Source: an archaeon (GTDB lineage Archaea; Thermoproteota; Nitrososphaeria; Nitrososphaerales; Gagatemarchaeaceae). Taken from it: DNA of 50,305 nucleotides. The translations under genes and the position numbers were made by a program. Numbering within the stretch: the first letter of the stretch is position 1; every line of letters starts with the position of its first letter. The DNA lies in contig JAJYYP010000006.1 of the NCBI GenBank assembly GCA_021800855.1, positions 1 to 50,305 on the forward strand. Direction: 5' to 3'. Below are positions 39,910 through 48,457 of the stretch, one piece after another. The notes beneath the pieces were generated by a model. That model was given only the letters and a program-made list of their open reading frames with translations. It was not told where the DNA came from and searched no databases.

Positions 39910-40434
39910 GTGAAGAGCATCAAGGTGCTTAGGCTGGGGCAGAGATACGTGAGGGACGAAAGGACGCTCACACACCTCTGCCTGGTCTCCAGGGCGTTGG
40001 GGGCCGAGTGCATTTATCTCGAAGACGCCGAGAATGACGTCACAGCTACGCTCGAAGAGGTGAACAAGACCTGGGGCGGGGACTTCCGCGCCGTGCTAGG
40101 CGCGCCGTGGAGGGGGGTGATAAGAGAGGGAAAGAAGGAAGGAAGGAGTGTAATCCACCTTACCATGTACGGTATGCCTATCCAGGATGTGATTCAAGAC
40201 CTTCGCAACCTAGAGAAATGCCTTATCGTCGTAGGAGGGCCGAAGGTACCCGGAAAAATCTATCATGAAGCGGACTACAACGTCGCGGTCACCTCTCAGC
40301 CCCACTCCGAGGTGGCAGCCCTTGCCATAATGCTCCACGAGATACAGGGCGGAGAAGAGCTTAAGAGGACGTTCAGCCAAAGTAGGCTTAGAATCTTGCC
40401 TTCGGCCCGGGGCAAGAGAGTTGTAGAAAATTGA
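39910..40434 (+). CDS. trm56: tRNA (cytidine-56-2'-O)-methyltransferase, aTrm56
   Basis: 174 aa from a GTG at 39910. SPOUT-class methyltransferase with the deep trefoil knot: VLRLGQRYVRDERTLTHLCL at the N-terminus and LIVVGGPKVPGKIYHEADYN plus VTSQPHSEVAALAIML at the AdoMet site. Methylates C56 in the T loop of tRNA, an archaeal-specific mark. The T loops of all five tRNAs here contain the C56 target. Overlaps tfe by 4 bp. Confidence 0.94.
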   Translation: MKSIKVLRLGQRYVRDERTLTHLCLVSRALGAECIYLEDAENDVTATLEEVNKTWGGDFRAVLGAPWRGVIREGKKEGRSVIHLTMYGMPIQDVIQDLRNLEKCLIVVGGPKVPGKIYHEADYNVAVTSQPHSEVAALAIMLHEIQGGEELKRTFSQSRLRILPSARGKRVVEN

Positions 40435-40940
40435 AGATTGAATACGAAGACACGTTTGTGAAGGTCGCCGGACTCATAGGCGGACCTGATTATGTCAGGG
40501 TAGCAAGGGCGCTCCTAAACAACGAGAACGCTACTGACGAAGAGATTGCCTCCGCCACGGGACTCAAGATAAAGACAGTCAGGAAGGCCCTCTACGATCT
40601 GTTTGGTCGGAGCCTCATAACAGGGGTTAGGGTCAGGGACCCCAAGAGAGGCTGGTTCGTCTACAGGTGGAAGGCCCAGCGAGACCAGACGGACGGGTTC
40701 ATCCAGACGCAGCGCAAGAAGGTCCTGAACAGGCTGAGGCAGCGCCTCGAATATGAAGAGATGCACGAGTTCTACCACTGCGGAACTCCCACATGCCTGA
40801 CCAGGACATTCGAGGACGCGATGGAGAACTTCTTCAAGTGCCCAGTCTGCGGCAAGTCCTTGAACCGCCTTGACAATGCGGAGCTGAAGGATGCCCTGAG
40901 TTGGAAAATCAAGCAGCTGGAAGAGGAACTTGCCAAGTGA
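40431..40940 (+). CDS. tfe: Transcription factor E alpha subunit (TFE)
   Basis: 169 aa from a TTG at 40431 overlapping the trm56 stop. Winged helix at the N-terminus (ATDEEIASATGLKIKTVRKALYDL, about 35-58; RDPKRGWFVYRWK) that binds the polymerase clamp, and a C-terminal zinc ribbon (CGTPTC about 116-121, CPVCGK about 137-142). Homologue of the eukaryotic TFIIE alpha N-terminus; helps open the promoter. Operon trm56-tfe-HD gene with overlapping codons. Confidence 0.95.
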   Translation: MKIEYEDTFVKVAGLIGGPDYVRVARALLNNENATDEEIASATGLKIKTVRKALYDLFGRSLITGVRVRDPKRGWFVYRWKAQRDQTDGFIQTQRKKVLNRLRQRLEYEEMHEFYHCGTPTCLTRTFEDAMENFFKCPVCGKSLNRLDNAELKDALSWKIKQLEEELAK

Positions 40941-41479
40941 TTGGTTCTGAGGAGGAAGCAGCGGCGCTCCATCGAAAGTATGGCAGCGACGAAAGGATCG
41001 TCTCACACTGCAGGATGGTGACCAAGGTCGCGTTGGCGCTGGCAGAAGAGTTCAGGAGACGTGGATACGAGATAGACAATAAGGCGGTGGGTGTCGCGGC
41101 CATGCTCCACGATATAGGGAGGTCCAGAGTCCAGACAGTCAGACATGGCGTGGAAGGTGCAGAAATCGCAGAGAGAGAGGGGGCAGGGAAGAAGGTCTCT
41201 GCGATAATCCAGAAGCATGTAGGTGCTGGAATCTCTCCCGAAGAGGCGAAGTCGCTCGGGTTGCCAGACTTGGATTACATACCTCGGACTCTGGAAGAAA
41301 GGATAGTCTGCTTCGCAGATAAGATGGTCGACGGAGGCAAGGTTCGGCCCTTCGAAGAGGAGGTGCGCAGGTTCACGGTCAAGAAGCATGACGTGAGACG
41401 CCTCCTAGGCCTTAGGGAGAGGCTCCGAGAAGAGCTAGGGGAAGACCCTGAAAAAGTCGTCTTCGATAATGTGAAATAA
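40937..41479 (+). CDS. HD-domain phosphohydrolase
   Basis: 180 aa from the GTG at 40937, which overlaps the tfe stop (GTGA); an upstream ATG at 40901 would run deep into tfe. HD motif: H near RIVSHCRMV, AAMLHDIGRS (HD pair, about 56-57) and CFADKMV, as in TIGR00295-like archaeal HD hydrolases. Metal-dependent hydrolysis of a nucleotide or phosphate ester; substrate unknown. Confidence 0.88.
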   Translation: MIGSEEEAAALHRKYGSDERIVSHCRMVTKVALALAEEFRRRGYEIDNKAVGVAAMLHDIGRSRVQTVRHGVEGAEIAEREGAGKKVSAIIQKHVGAGISPEEAKSLGLPDLDYIPRTLEERIVCFADKMVDGGKVRPFEEEVRRFTVKKHDVRRLLGLRERLREELGEDPEKVVFDNVK

Positions 41480-41500
41480 CGACAACCAAGCGACATAACC

Positions 41501-41608
41501 ATGGCCTCCTGCATCTGCAAGGTCTGCAGGCACAAAGACTACGAGAGCTGTTCGAGTTGTACCTGTTGCAGATATCATCGGGCTGCGTGCATGCAGATTC
41601 CCGGGTGA
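41501..41608 (+). CDS. Cysteine-rich miniprotein (35 aa)
   Basis: An ATG at 41501 opens a 35-codon frame with eight cysteines: MASCICKVCRHK, then ESCSSCTCCRYHRAACMQ, ending in a TGA at 41606-41608. The spaced CxCxxC and CxxCxCC patterns would bind one or two zinc ions. It begins 22 bp after the HD gene, probably in the same transcript. Chance occurrence of so regular a Cys pattern is unlikely, but it is short and no homologue was checked. Confidence 0.5.
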   Translation: MASCICKVCRHKDYESCSSCTCCRYHRAACMQIPG

Positions 41609-41661
41609 AGACGTCAGGAGCGTCGAAGGTCTAGATAGCTAGGATGAACAGACCCCCGAAG

Positions 41662-41669
41662 CATATAAG
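41662..41669 (+). promoter_or_regulatory. TATA box of initiator tRNA
   Basis: CATATAAG at 41662-41669 lies 28 nt before the tRNA 5' end at 41694. Confidence 0.6.
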
Positions 41670-41693
41670 AGCCAACCCATCCGAGCCCATCGA

Positions 41694-41810
41694 AGCGAGG
41701 TGGGGAAGCCAGACCCCCGTGGGGGTAAGGATCATCCCGGCGGGCTCATAACCCGCAGAGCGGAGATCGGGCAAAAGACCCGACCGTGCGTTCAAATCCT
41801 CCCCTCGCTA
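41694..41810 (+). tRNA. Initiator tRNA-Met (CAT) with D-loop and T-stem introns
   Basis: Acceptor AGCGAGG/CCTCGCT with A73; the A1-T72 pair and the G-C-rich anticodon stem GCGGG/CCCGC mark the initiator. Anticodon loop CTCATAA, CAT at 41747-41749, uninterrupted. Intron 1 in the D loop, about 41713-41729 (17 nt, contains CCCCC/GGGGG pairing). Intron 2 inside the 5' T stem between its fourth and fifth bases, 41766-41789 (24 nt, with a CGGG/CCCG hairpin); splicing GGAG to G restores GGAGG, complementary to CCTCC. Mature length 76 nt. Confidence 0.9.
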
Positions 41811-42231
41811 CCTTCCTACTGCAGGTTAGTCATTCAACGACCATAGAGCAACCTTTAATCTAATCTGAGGCTTGATGCCCCTGAGAATCATGTTAATGTG
41901 ACTTGCTTGACGCCGCAAGTCTCATCCATCATGTAGAAAAGATGAAGTTGCTGTCTGGTTTTTCGCTCATGGCGAGACCTATCAATCCATCAAGAGTCGC
42001 TGGGAGTACCTAGTAGTGGGTCCGTCCTATCATTTCATGAGTCTCAAACAACCCTCCGCGTTTTATGGACATAACATCGCCTGGCGCACAAAGATGACGC
42101 CCTGCCGATTGGTCTCTGCTCTTCTTCCCGCGCGAATCATAGCTTTCGACGGCCAACCGCATTCTTTCCAGGGACACAAATCGCCCCTGCCCGACATATT
42201 GCTTGGAGCAGGAAGCCAAAGGGGACCGGCG
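41811..42231 (+). other. 420-bp stretch without a recognisable gene
   Basis: Between the initiator tRNA and the 3' end of the MFS transporter gene. Short overlapping frames on both strands lack motifs and codon bias. A T-rich segment near 41920-41975 could carry a terminator for upstream transcripts. Nothing specific can be supported. Confidence 0.5.
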
Positions 42232-43719
42232 TCACTCCGCCTTGACCAGGAATCGTTCCTCGCCAGAGACCACTTCAATGTCTCTGCGCTTTGGTTCAGG
42301 GAGAGCAAACAGTGTCAGAAAGAGACCGATGGTTGAGAGGAGTGCCAGCACGATGAAGAGCGGCCCAAGGCCCAATGAAGCGACTATGAAGACGTTTGCG
42401 ACTGTTCCAATGAATGCCCCTGTCTTCCCTCCTGCTGCTGCAGTGCCGCTTCCAAGACCTCTGACCGACACTGGGAACACTTCTGGCGGATAGATGAATG
42501 TCGTCACGTTCGGACCGAACTCTATGAAGAAGTAGCTCAACCCGTATATGAGAAGGAAGTCCACCACGTATGCTGCAGTGGTCAGCTGGTGAAATATGCC
42601 TAGGGCTCCGAAAGTGAGAGCCATCATCGCGAACCCAGCGAGCTGTATAGGTTTCCTTCCAATCCTGTCGGTGACGAAAGTCGCCAACCAGTAACCAGGC
42701 AGAGCAGCAACACCGAAGATTAGCGCGGAGTACTCGGTCGAGAGAATAATCCTATGGATTCCTTTTATGCTTGACGGGATTAGGAAAGAAAGCATCGAGC
42801 TAGACATTATCGAGTTGCCGTATAGCGCCCAGTCCATTAGGAACCAGCTTCCCGCAGTCCCGATTACGAGGAGTAGGAGCCTCTTGTCAGTGAACAGTTT
42901 GTACCATTCCGCTCTCACGACTGTCTTTGTTCGTCCGCTGTTTCCATTCGCGCCTATGTTCAAGTCGGTGTACTTCGTAAAATCAGACGACGCCTTGTCC
43001 AAGTTACCCTTGACCCCGATCATGAATTTCGGAGGCTCCGGCATCCTTCTCCTGCCGTAGATTACAGCAGCTGCTGGAATGGCTCCAAAGGCGAACAGAA
43101 GCTTCCAGGCAAGAGCAGGACTTACTCCACTGAAGAGAAGCCCCAACGTGACGAGCGGCCCTGCGAGTAGTCCGAGGCTCTGCATCGAAAAGACCATTCC
43201 TACAAGCATTCCTCTCCTCTTGGTGTTGGAGTACTCTGCCATGATAGTCGAGCTCGTGGCGTAATCACCTCCAATTCCTATCCCAAGGAGGAACCTCCAA
43301 GCCATCAGTATGTAGACGCCGTTCACTGGCGTCAAGAACGCGCTTCCTAGAGCACCAGCGACGAGGATTATCAGCTCTAACCCATAAACAGCCTTTCGCC
43401 CCATGTAGTCGAGCGCCCTGCCAAACGTCAGAGCTCCAATAACGGCAGAAAGGAGGGCGGTAGAGCCGAGAAGCGCGGTGCTAGTGGATGAAAGCGGCCT
43501 CCAACCTGCAAGAGGCAACAAGCTCAAAACGACGCCTATCACGAACAAGTCGTAAGCGTCAGTAAAGAAGCCTAACCCCGATAGAATCCAAGTCCTGAAA
43601 TGAAAGCCGCTAGTCTTTGCGTTGTTTATCGTGTTGAGCAGGGCACTTCTGCCCGTGTCTACGAAAGCTCCACGCCCGGAGCCGGGATCATTTGGAATCT
43701 GGAGCTCGTCACTTGGCAT
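42232..43719 (-). CDS. MFS transporter, phosphate:H+ symporter/sugar-type
   Basis: 495 aa, twelve membrane helices. MFS signatures: RALDYMGRKAVYGLE (loop 2-3) and DRIGRKPIQLAGF (loop 8-9). The block RFLLGIGIGGDYATSSTIM followed by AEYSNTKRRG resembles the PHS (Pho84-type) and related metabolite:H+ symporters ('GIGIGGDYPLSxxImxE'). A 60-residue charged loop between helices 6 and 7 is usual. Substrate not provable; inorganic phosphate or an organic acid are the main candidates. The 40 N-terminal residues are cytosolic. Confidence 0.88.
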   Translation of the reverse strand: MPSDELQIPNDPGSGRGAFVDTGRSALLNTINNAKTSGFHFRTWILSGLGFFTDAYDLFVIGVVLSLLPLAGWRPLSSTSTALLGSTALLSAVIGALTFGRALDYMGRKAVYGLELIILVAGALGSAFLTPVNGVYILMAWRFLLGIGIGGDYATSSTIMAEYSNTKRRGMLVGMVFSMQSLGLLAGPLVTLGLLFSGVSPALAWKLLFAFGAIPAAAVIYGRRRMPEPPKFMIGVKGNLDKASSDFTKYTDLNIGANGNSGRTKTVVRAEWYKLFTDKRLLLLVIGTAGSWFLMDWALYGNSIMSSSMLSFLIPSSIKGIHRIILSTEYSALIFGVAALPGYWLATFVTDRIGRKPIQLAGFAMMALTFGALGIFHQLTTAAYVVDFLLIYGLSYFFIEFGPNVTTFIYPPEVFPVSVRGLGSGTAAAGGKTGAFIGTVANVFIVASLGLGPLFIVLALLSTIGLFLTLFALPEPKRRDIEVVSGEERFLVKAE

Positions 43720-44476
43720 GGCGCTGCTGCACTTTTCCTTGATACCACGCTGCTATGGAGAGCTACAAATGTCACTCGCAAATAAAATACATATGCTATG
43801 ATAGAGTACATAGACACTATAGAAACAAGTATCCTGCTACGAGGATACTGGAGATCAGAATTACACGCGAAGTCGAATCAAGATTACAGAGAGGCGTGGG
43901 TTTGGGTACTAGCCCTTAGACATTGAGGTTGAATCGCAATCCCCATTCTCGTGTCCGCCGCAGATACTCCGCGGAGTGATGCACCCAGAGGGAGTTCTTA
44001 GAAGCCGTCGCTTTCCCTCTAATGACCCCGATCTGATAGCTGTGACGTTGAGCGGGTCTCCTTGACGATTGTTGGTGCATCTAGCTATTTGATGCGAACA
44101 GAACAGACGGCGGCAAGGCCCTCTCAATGGCGGGCAAGAACTTCGAATTGGCCTGAATCAAGTAAGCCAGTCCAGGTAGGGAACGAACAAGATGCCCGTG
44201 AATGCGGCGTCAACCACGCCCGATATGTCAGCCCTTCTGGTTGATCAGCTGAAAGAAGTGGATGTTCGTAGCAGCGTTCGAGGATTTGAGGTTTTGAATG
44301 GATAGTTGGCTCCCCTCGCCACTGCTCTTTGATGCACGGCTCCGGGCTAAAGTGGGTGTAGCCACATCCTCGCGGAGCTTCGCATATGACTGATTCCTGC
44401 TTCGACTGATGGCGCCAGCCAACGGAGCGAGTTTTATAACTGGCCCTGACCTCAAGATAGACGAGAGGGACGCTAT
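43720..44476 (+). other. 750-bp stretch without a clear gene
   Basis: Between the MFS gene start and the thioredoxin-like gene. The left part is AT-rich (43780-43880) and holds the MFS promoter. A 37-codon frame at 44192-44305 has a plausible amphipathic sequence, but no start signal or motif, so I do not call it. A TATA-like TTTTATAAC near 44432-44440 serves the next gene. Confidence 0.5.
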
Positions 44477-44818
44477 TTGAATAGGATAAAGGCAATTCAT
44501 GTAGTTCATGCGAGTTGGTGCCCGCACTGCCACCCGACCACGGTGGAGCCGATCAAAGCGAAGGCCACCGAGCTTGGGGTTGGCTTCTACGACTACGACA
44601 TTGACAACCCTGAACAAGTGAAGAGGGCGGACGAACTTGTGAGGGACTACGGTGACTGGGCCGAAGACTATCTGATACCTCAGGTGTTCCTGGAGATGGG
44701 AGACGGGACGCTACGTCACGTCCTGAGTGGTTACTCCGAAGGAGTGGAACTTACCAAACGCGGGGTCGAGAACCTGCTGAAAAGCCCCTACTTTGAAGGT
44801 GATGCGCCTGCAAGATAA
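44477..44818 (+). CDS. Thioredoxin-like/glutaredoxin-like protein with CPHC centre
   Basis: 113 aa from a TTG at 44477. Thioredoxin fold with the redox motif ASWCPHCHPTT (about 12-22) and a cis-Pro loop LIPQVFLEMGDG (about 66-77). CPHC is DsbA-like, an oxidising-prone pair, but there is no signal peptide, so it is cytosolic. The next gene starts inside its 3' end (17-bp overlap), so they are cotranslated. Confidence 0.85.
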   Translation: MNRIKAIHVVHASWCPHCHPTTVEPIKAKATELGVGFYDYDIDNPEQVKRADELVRDYGDWAEDYLIPQVFLEMGDGTLRHVLSGYSEGVELTKRGVENLLKSPYFEGDAPAR

Positions 44819-45260
44819 CGTGACTGAGATAGCGCGCTCGCTCCTGGCGACCACGGCTAAGTGCCAGCACTGTGGCGGCCAGGCCGCTATGGAATACACA
44901 GAGGGTGGCTCAATCGGACTGCAAGTCTGCCCTGGGAGGTATGTCTCGAGGATAATCATGTACGGAAACGAACTCGACACAGACCGCTTCTTGGGGTATG
45001 TGAGAGGAGCCGTCCGAGGGACGCAGGAAATCGAGGCAGGAGATGTAAGGGTAGCGAGCCGCTATGCCTGGGACCTTGGGCTCGCGAGAAAGAGCAACGA
45101 CATCGTTCTAAAAGAGATGTACTGGACGCAGAACTATCGCAGGACGAAGAGCGAAGACCCTGACAGGGCGGCCCTCTTTCTCTGTGCCAACGGAGATGCT
45201 TTCTTCGTGCAGCCGCTAAAGAACGGCGAGAGATTCTGCGATAGATGCAGGACGTCTTGA
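44802..45260 (+). CDS. Uncharacterised CxxC protein, partner of the thioredoxin-like gene
   Basis: 152 aa from the ATG at 44802, overlapping the thioredoxin-like gene by 17 bp. Two Cys pairs, CQHC near residue 21 and CDRC near residue 148, could form a split zinc site, bringing the two ends together. A further Cys is in LQVCPGRYV, and one in LFLCANGD. The middle is mixed alpha/beta with no recognised family. Coupling to a CPHC protein suggests a redox or metal role (inference). Confidence 0.75.
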   Translation: MRLQDNVTEIARSLLATTAKCQHCGGQAAMEYTEGGSIGLQVCPGRYVSRIIMYGNELDTDRFLGYVRGAVRGTQEIEAGDVRVASRYAWDLGLARKSNDIVLKEMYWTQNYRRTKSEDPDRAALFLCANGDAFFVQPLKNGERFCDRCRTS

Positions 45261-45294
45261 GTATCTCCCAGGACATCGACCGTTTGATTGTGCC

Positions 45295-45780
45295 ATGTTC
45301 GACATAAGGGAGCTATACCGCTACTCGTCCTCGGTGAGGAGGCGGTTCCTAGAGAAACTCGAATCGCTGCCGTGGGATGAAGTGACCAAGAATCGCGAGG
45401 CCAGCTTCTATAGCATGAGAAATATACTGATCCATATGATAGACAATGAGGACTGGATCGTGAACTGGGTTGTTCGTGGGAGGTCAAGAGAGTACAAGAG
45501 AAAGAAGGCCGAGGAGTACACCAGCGTCCCGATGATCAAGAATCATCTAGAAGACGTGGAAGGGAGGACGAAGGCGTATTTGGCCAGCGCTGGCGAGGAC
45601 GAGTTACGGCGGCGCGTGGACTTCGCCCTACTCTCGTCGGACGCTTCTTTCGATCTTTCGGTCGAGGAGGCCCTGTTCCAGTCGTTTACCGAGCAGCTCT
45701 ACCATATGGGAGAGCTCATCGCTCTGCTCTGGCAGGAAGACATAGAGCCGCCCAAGATGCAATACTTCTACAACCGTTAG
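45295..45780 (+). CDS. DinB-superfamily protein
   Basis: 161 aa, four-helix bundle of the DinB/YfiT type: an N-terminal helix FDIRELYRYSSSVRRRFL, RNILIHMIDNEDWIVN (first metal His) and FTEQLYHMGELIALLWQED (C-terminal metal His). Family members are metal-dependent, and several are thiol S-transferases or DNA-damage-inducible enzymes. One of the usual three His ligands appears replaced (Glu/Gln in the last helix), so metal binding is uncertain. It starts 34 bp after the CxxC gene, likely the same operon. Confidence 0.8.
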   Translation: MFDIRELYRYSSSVRRRFLEKLESLPWDEVTKNREASFYSMRNILIHMIDNEDWIVNWVVRGRSREYKRKKAEEYTSVPMIKNHLEDVEGRTKAYLASAGEDELRRRVDFALLSSDASFDLSVEEALFQSFTEQLYHMGELIALLWQEDIEPPKMQYFYNR

Positions 45781-45847
45781 CCTGCCCAGGTCAGTGGTTG
45801 CGGCTCCCGCCATGTATTTAGGCGCCGTTAGAGAGCCTTTTGGACGC

Positions 45848-47020
45848 TTGCCTGGTGACTCGACGAAGTCCGTACACGAGGCAGAGCCCTTCGACGAGGA
45901 GACCGGCTCGCTAATCGCTCCAATATATGAGACCTCGACCTTCGGGTTCGCCCGGGCTGCAGACGTCCCGTTAGCAGTAGCAGGGTCAGGCGAGAAGGGC
46001 TACACCTACTCCAGATGGGACAACCCTACGGTTGTCAGGCTCGAAAAGAAGCTCGGGGCCTTCGAGCATGCAGGAGCGGGGGCCGCGTTCTCGTCCGGCA
46101 TGGCAGCGATATCCACAGCAGTCTTCGCTTTCCTGAAGGGAGGGTCGCACGTCCTAGCGATACGAGACCTATATGGTGGAACTTTCGGCTTGCTTCATGA
46201 CATGCTTCCTGGGCTCGGATTCAGTACGGACCTCGTAGATACTGGCGACGTTTCTGCCTTGGAAAGCGGATTGCGAGAGAACACGAGCATAGTCTACATC
46301 GAGAGCCCAACGAACCCGACCCTGAAGTTGGTCGACATAGGGAAGGCAGCCAAGCTCGCCCACGCCAACGGAGCGTTGCTCATGGTGGACAACACATTCG
46401 CGTCGCCTGTCAACCAGAACCCCCTGGACCTCGGGGCCGATGTCGTCGTGCACAGCGCGACCAAGTACCTCAACGGACACGCTGACCTGATAGCAGGGGC
46501 GGCGATGGCCAACAGGGAGAGGATACGGAAGATCAAGATGATGCGTAGGGAGTTGGGAGGAACCCTCGACCCCCTTCCTGCCTGGCTCGTATTACGCGGT
46601 ATGAAGACAATGGCAATCAGGGTTAGACAGCAGAATGCCAACGCTATGGCTCTCGCTGAATTTCTGTCTTCACATAAGAAGGTGACAGCGGTCCACTACC
46701 CCGGCCTCAAGACTCACCCCCAGCACGAGCTCGCAAGGAAGCAGATGCGGGGGTTCGGAGGGATGCTCAGCTTCGAGATCAAGGGGACCTCGAGGAACGC
46801 CATGAGATTCACCGAGAATGTGAAGGTCGCGACGCTGGCAGCGAGCTTAGGCGGGGTCGAGACGCTGGTGTCACAACCCTACAACATGACCCACACCCAG
46901 ATGTCGGCGGAAGATAGGGGGAAGGCAGGTATCCCTGAAACGCTTGTGAGGGTCTCTGTAGGGATAGAGGATGTGGATGACCTAATAGAAGACTTCAGGC
47001 GCGGACTCTCCGCTGCATAG
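45848..47020 (+). CDS. Cys/Met-metabolism PLP enzyme (cystathionine gamma-synthase/lyase type)
   Basis: 390 aa from the TTG at 45848; a TATA-like TATTTAGG at 45814-45821 lies about 29 nt upstream, and upstream starts would precede the promoter. PLP fold type I: YTYSRWDNPTVVRLEKKLGAF, SSGMAAIST, DLYGGTFGL, VYIESPTNPTLKL, VDNTFASP and the PLP lysine in VHSATKYLNGHADLIAG. Acts on cystathionine, homocysteine or a homoserine ester in sulfur amino acid metabolism; synthase and lyase activities cannot be told apart by eye. It ends 26 bp inside the opposing tiaS 3' end. Confidence 0.92.
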   Translation: MPGDSTKSVHEAEPFDEETGSLIAPIYETSTFGFARAADVPLAVAGSGEKGYTYSRWDNPTVVRLEKKLGAFEHAGAGAAFSSGMAAISTAVFAFLKGGSHVLAIRDLYGGTFGLLHDMLPGLGFSTDLVDTGDVSALESGLRENTSIVYIESPTNPTLKLVDIGKAAKLAHANGALLMVDNTFASPVNQNPLDLGADVVVHSATKYLNGHADLIAGAAMANRERIRKIKMMRRELGGTLDPLPAWLVLRGMKTMAIRVRQQNANAMALAEFLSSHKKVTAVHYPGLKTHPQHELARKQMRGFGGMLSFEIKGTSRNAMRFTENVKVATLAASLGGVETLVSQPYNMTHTQMSAEDRGKAGIPETLVRVSVGIEDVDDLIEDFRRGLSAA

Positions 47021-48182
47021 CAGGTTCGAGCCAACCGTCAACCGGCTTCGCTTCCTCGTAGACCTCGCGGCCGTACCTGATGAGAGGCTTGGTCAGGTGC
47101 CTGTTGGCCCGCGGGGACGGCGCATATGCCCCCGCTTCCAGCCCGCGTTGGGCGTGTTTCACCTCCAGTTTCTCTAGGTTGAGGATTTTCGAGTGGCGGA
47201 CCGTGCCCCTCCTAACACCTCCGAACGCGCGAACAGTGTCGCCATTGCTCAGTAGCTTGGCCGAACGTCTGAGGTCTCCTGAGGGTTCGTAGGCAGCTAC
47301 CGCCCGCTTTTGTCCCCCCGCGATGATTGTGATGTAGACGTGTCCGCCTTCCCCCACCCTCACCTGGTCTACGGTCCCGTCGACCCAGCCCGACGAGTAG
47401 ACTTTCCAATCAAGCTCCCTCTGGACGTGGGCATCGGTGTATTGGTTGGACAGGTACACCATGTACCCCTCGAGAGGTTCGCCATATCTCAGCATGCTAA
47501 AGCCCTTGATCACACTCGACGGAGAGTCTCCCCTGATTCCGACGAATACCGGGTCAGGTCCGTGGGGTGCGACCAAGACCTTCCTCTTCTGATAGTCGTA
47601 GCTGTTAAAGGTGTGAGGGAACAGCCTCGCGTCCATCTCCTTGACCGAAGTGCTGTCTACGGAACGCCTGCTCCCCCAGTACTCCCTCCTCCTATAGCCT
47701 ATCAACTCGTAGGTGTGATCTGAGCGGCAGTCAAAGCCCAGGGCTGCGGCCGCCCCGACGACGCCCATACCGTTCCCGAGCTCGATTGTCCTCCCCCCGA
47801 GTGCCTTGATGAGCTTTCGGACCCTGTGAGGACTGACCACGGCAGCGAGGGCGTCTTGATATAGGCCCTTGAAACCCTCGGCTCTGGTAGGGTCTTCAAG
47901 GAAGACCACCCCTGAGTTCGCCCCACCATTGACGTCTGACAGCTCTTTGACCTTCTCCGAGACGGACCGGAAGACCGCGTCCGCGCTGTCCCCCTCAAGC
48001 ATCAAGCACACGGCTGCGTTCCCTCGCGTCTTGAACGGAATGTTTGGGTTGAGCCGGACTAATCGAGGATAGGGGCACACACTGATTTCCGGAGCGAGGT
48101 CAGAAGCGATGCGGTAGGCGAGGTAGGTTGTGCAGTAACCCAGTGAAGAATCTGTATCGTCAATCCCAACGAGGAAGCGCAT
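46995..48182 (-). CDS. tiaS: tRNA(Ile2) 2-agmatinylcytidine synthetase TiaS
   Basis: 395 aa. Begins MRFLVGIDDTDSSLGYCTTYLA, the signature of TiaS, which attaches agmatine to C34 of tRNA-Ile(CAU) so it reads AUA. Also RLNPNIPFKTRGNAA (about 43-57), the central kinase-like GNGMGVVGAAAALGF, and an OB-fold region with VGIRGDSP and DWKVYSSGWVDGTVDQV; the usual C-terminal zinc ribbon is not apparent. TATA-like TTCTTAAACG about 28 nt before the ATG; probably leaderless. Confidence 0.95.
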   Translation of the reverse strand: MRFLVGIDDTDSSLGYCTTYLAYRIASDLAPEISVCPYPRLVRLNPNIPFKTRGNAAVCLMLEGDSADAVFRSVSEKVKELSDVNGGANSGVVFLEDPTRAEGFKGLYQDALAAVVSPHRVRKLIKALGGRTIELGNGMGVVGAAAALGFDCRSDHTYELIGYRRREYWGSRRSVDSTSVKEMDARLFPHTFNSYDYQKRKVLVAPHGPDPVFVGIRGDSPSSVIKGFSMLRYGEPLEGYMVYLSNQYTDAHVQRELDWKVYSSGWVDGTVDQVRVGEGGHVYITIIAGGQKRAVAAYEPSGDLRRSAKLLSNGDTVRAFGGVRRGTVRHSKILNLEKLEVKHAQRGLEAGAYAPSPRANRHLTKPLIRYGREVYEEAKPVDGWLEPAMQRRVRA

Positions 48183-48223
48183 GGGAAGAGATGATGCAGC
48201 AGGTCGTTTAAGAATGGGATGAC

Positions 48224-48457
48224 CTACGCGTCGACCACGATCATGGTGAGGGTGCTCCTCACCTTATCGAGGCGCCTGATGTTCCAAGTGATAGTCTCCT
48301 TGACCTTCTCCATGGTGTCGGCCTCCACCCGTGCAACTATGTCATAGACGCCATAGACTACGTAGACCTCCTTGACGTTGGGAATCTCTCTCAGCTTCTT
48401 CAGAAGATCCTCTTCAGCGCCGAGGTCAGCATTGACTAGCACGAACGCCTGTGGCAT
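48224..48457 (-). CDS. Stand-alone Lrp/AsnC ligand-binding (RAM) domain protein
   Basis: 77 aa from the ATG at 48455-48457 (a GTG at 48463 would add two residues). One RAM domain: AFVLVNADLGAEEDLLKKL, EVYVVYGVYDIVARVEAD, RSTLTMIVVD. There is no DNA-binding domain. Such proteins oligomerise with amino acids and can modulate full-length Lrp regulators. Confidence 0.88.
   Translation of the reverse strand: MPQAFVLVNADLGAEEDLLKKLREIPNVKEVYVVYGVYDIVARVEADTMEKVKETITWNIRRLDKVRSTLTMIVVDA

Noticed and set aside
44192-44305. 37-codon open frame with a plausible sequence
   Set aside because: No start signal, motif or operon link; cannot be told from chance.
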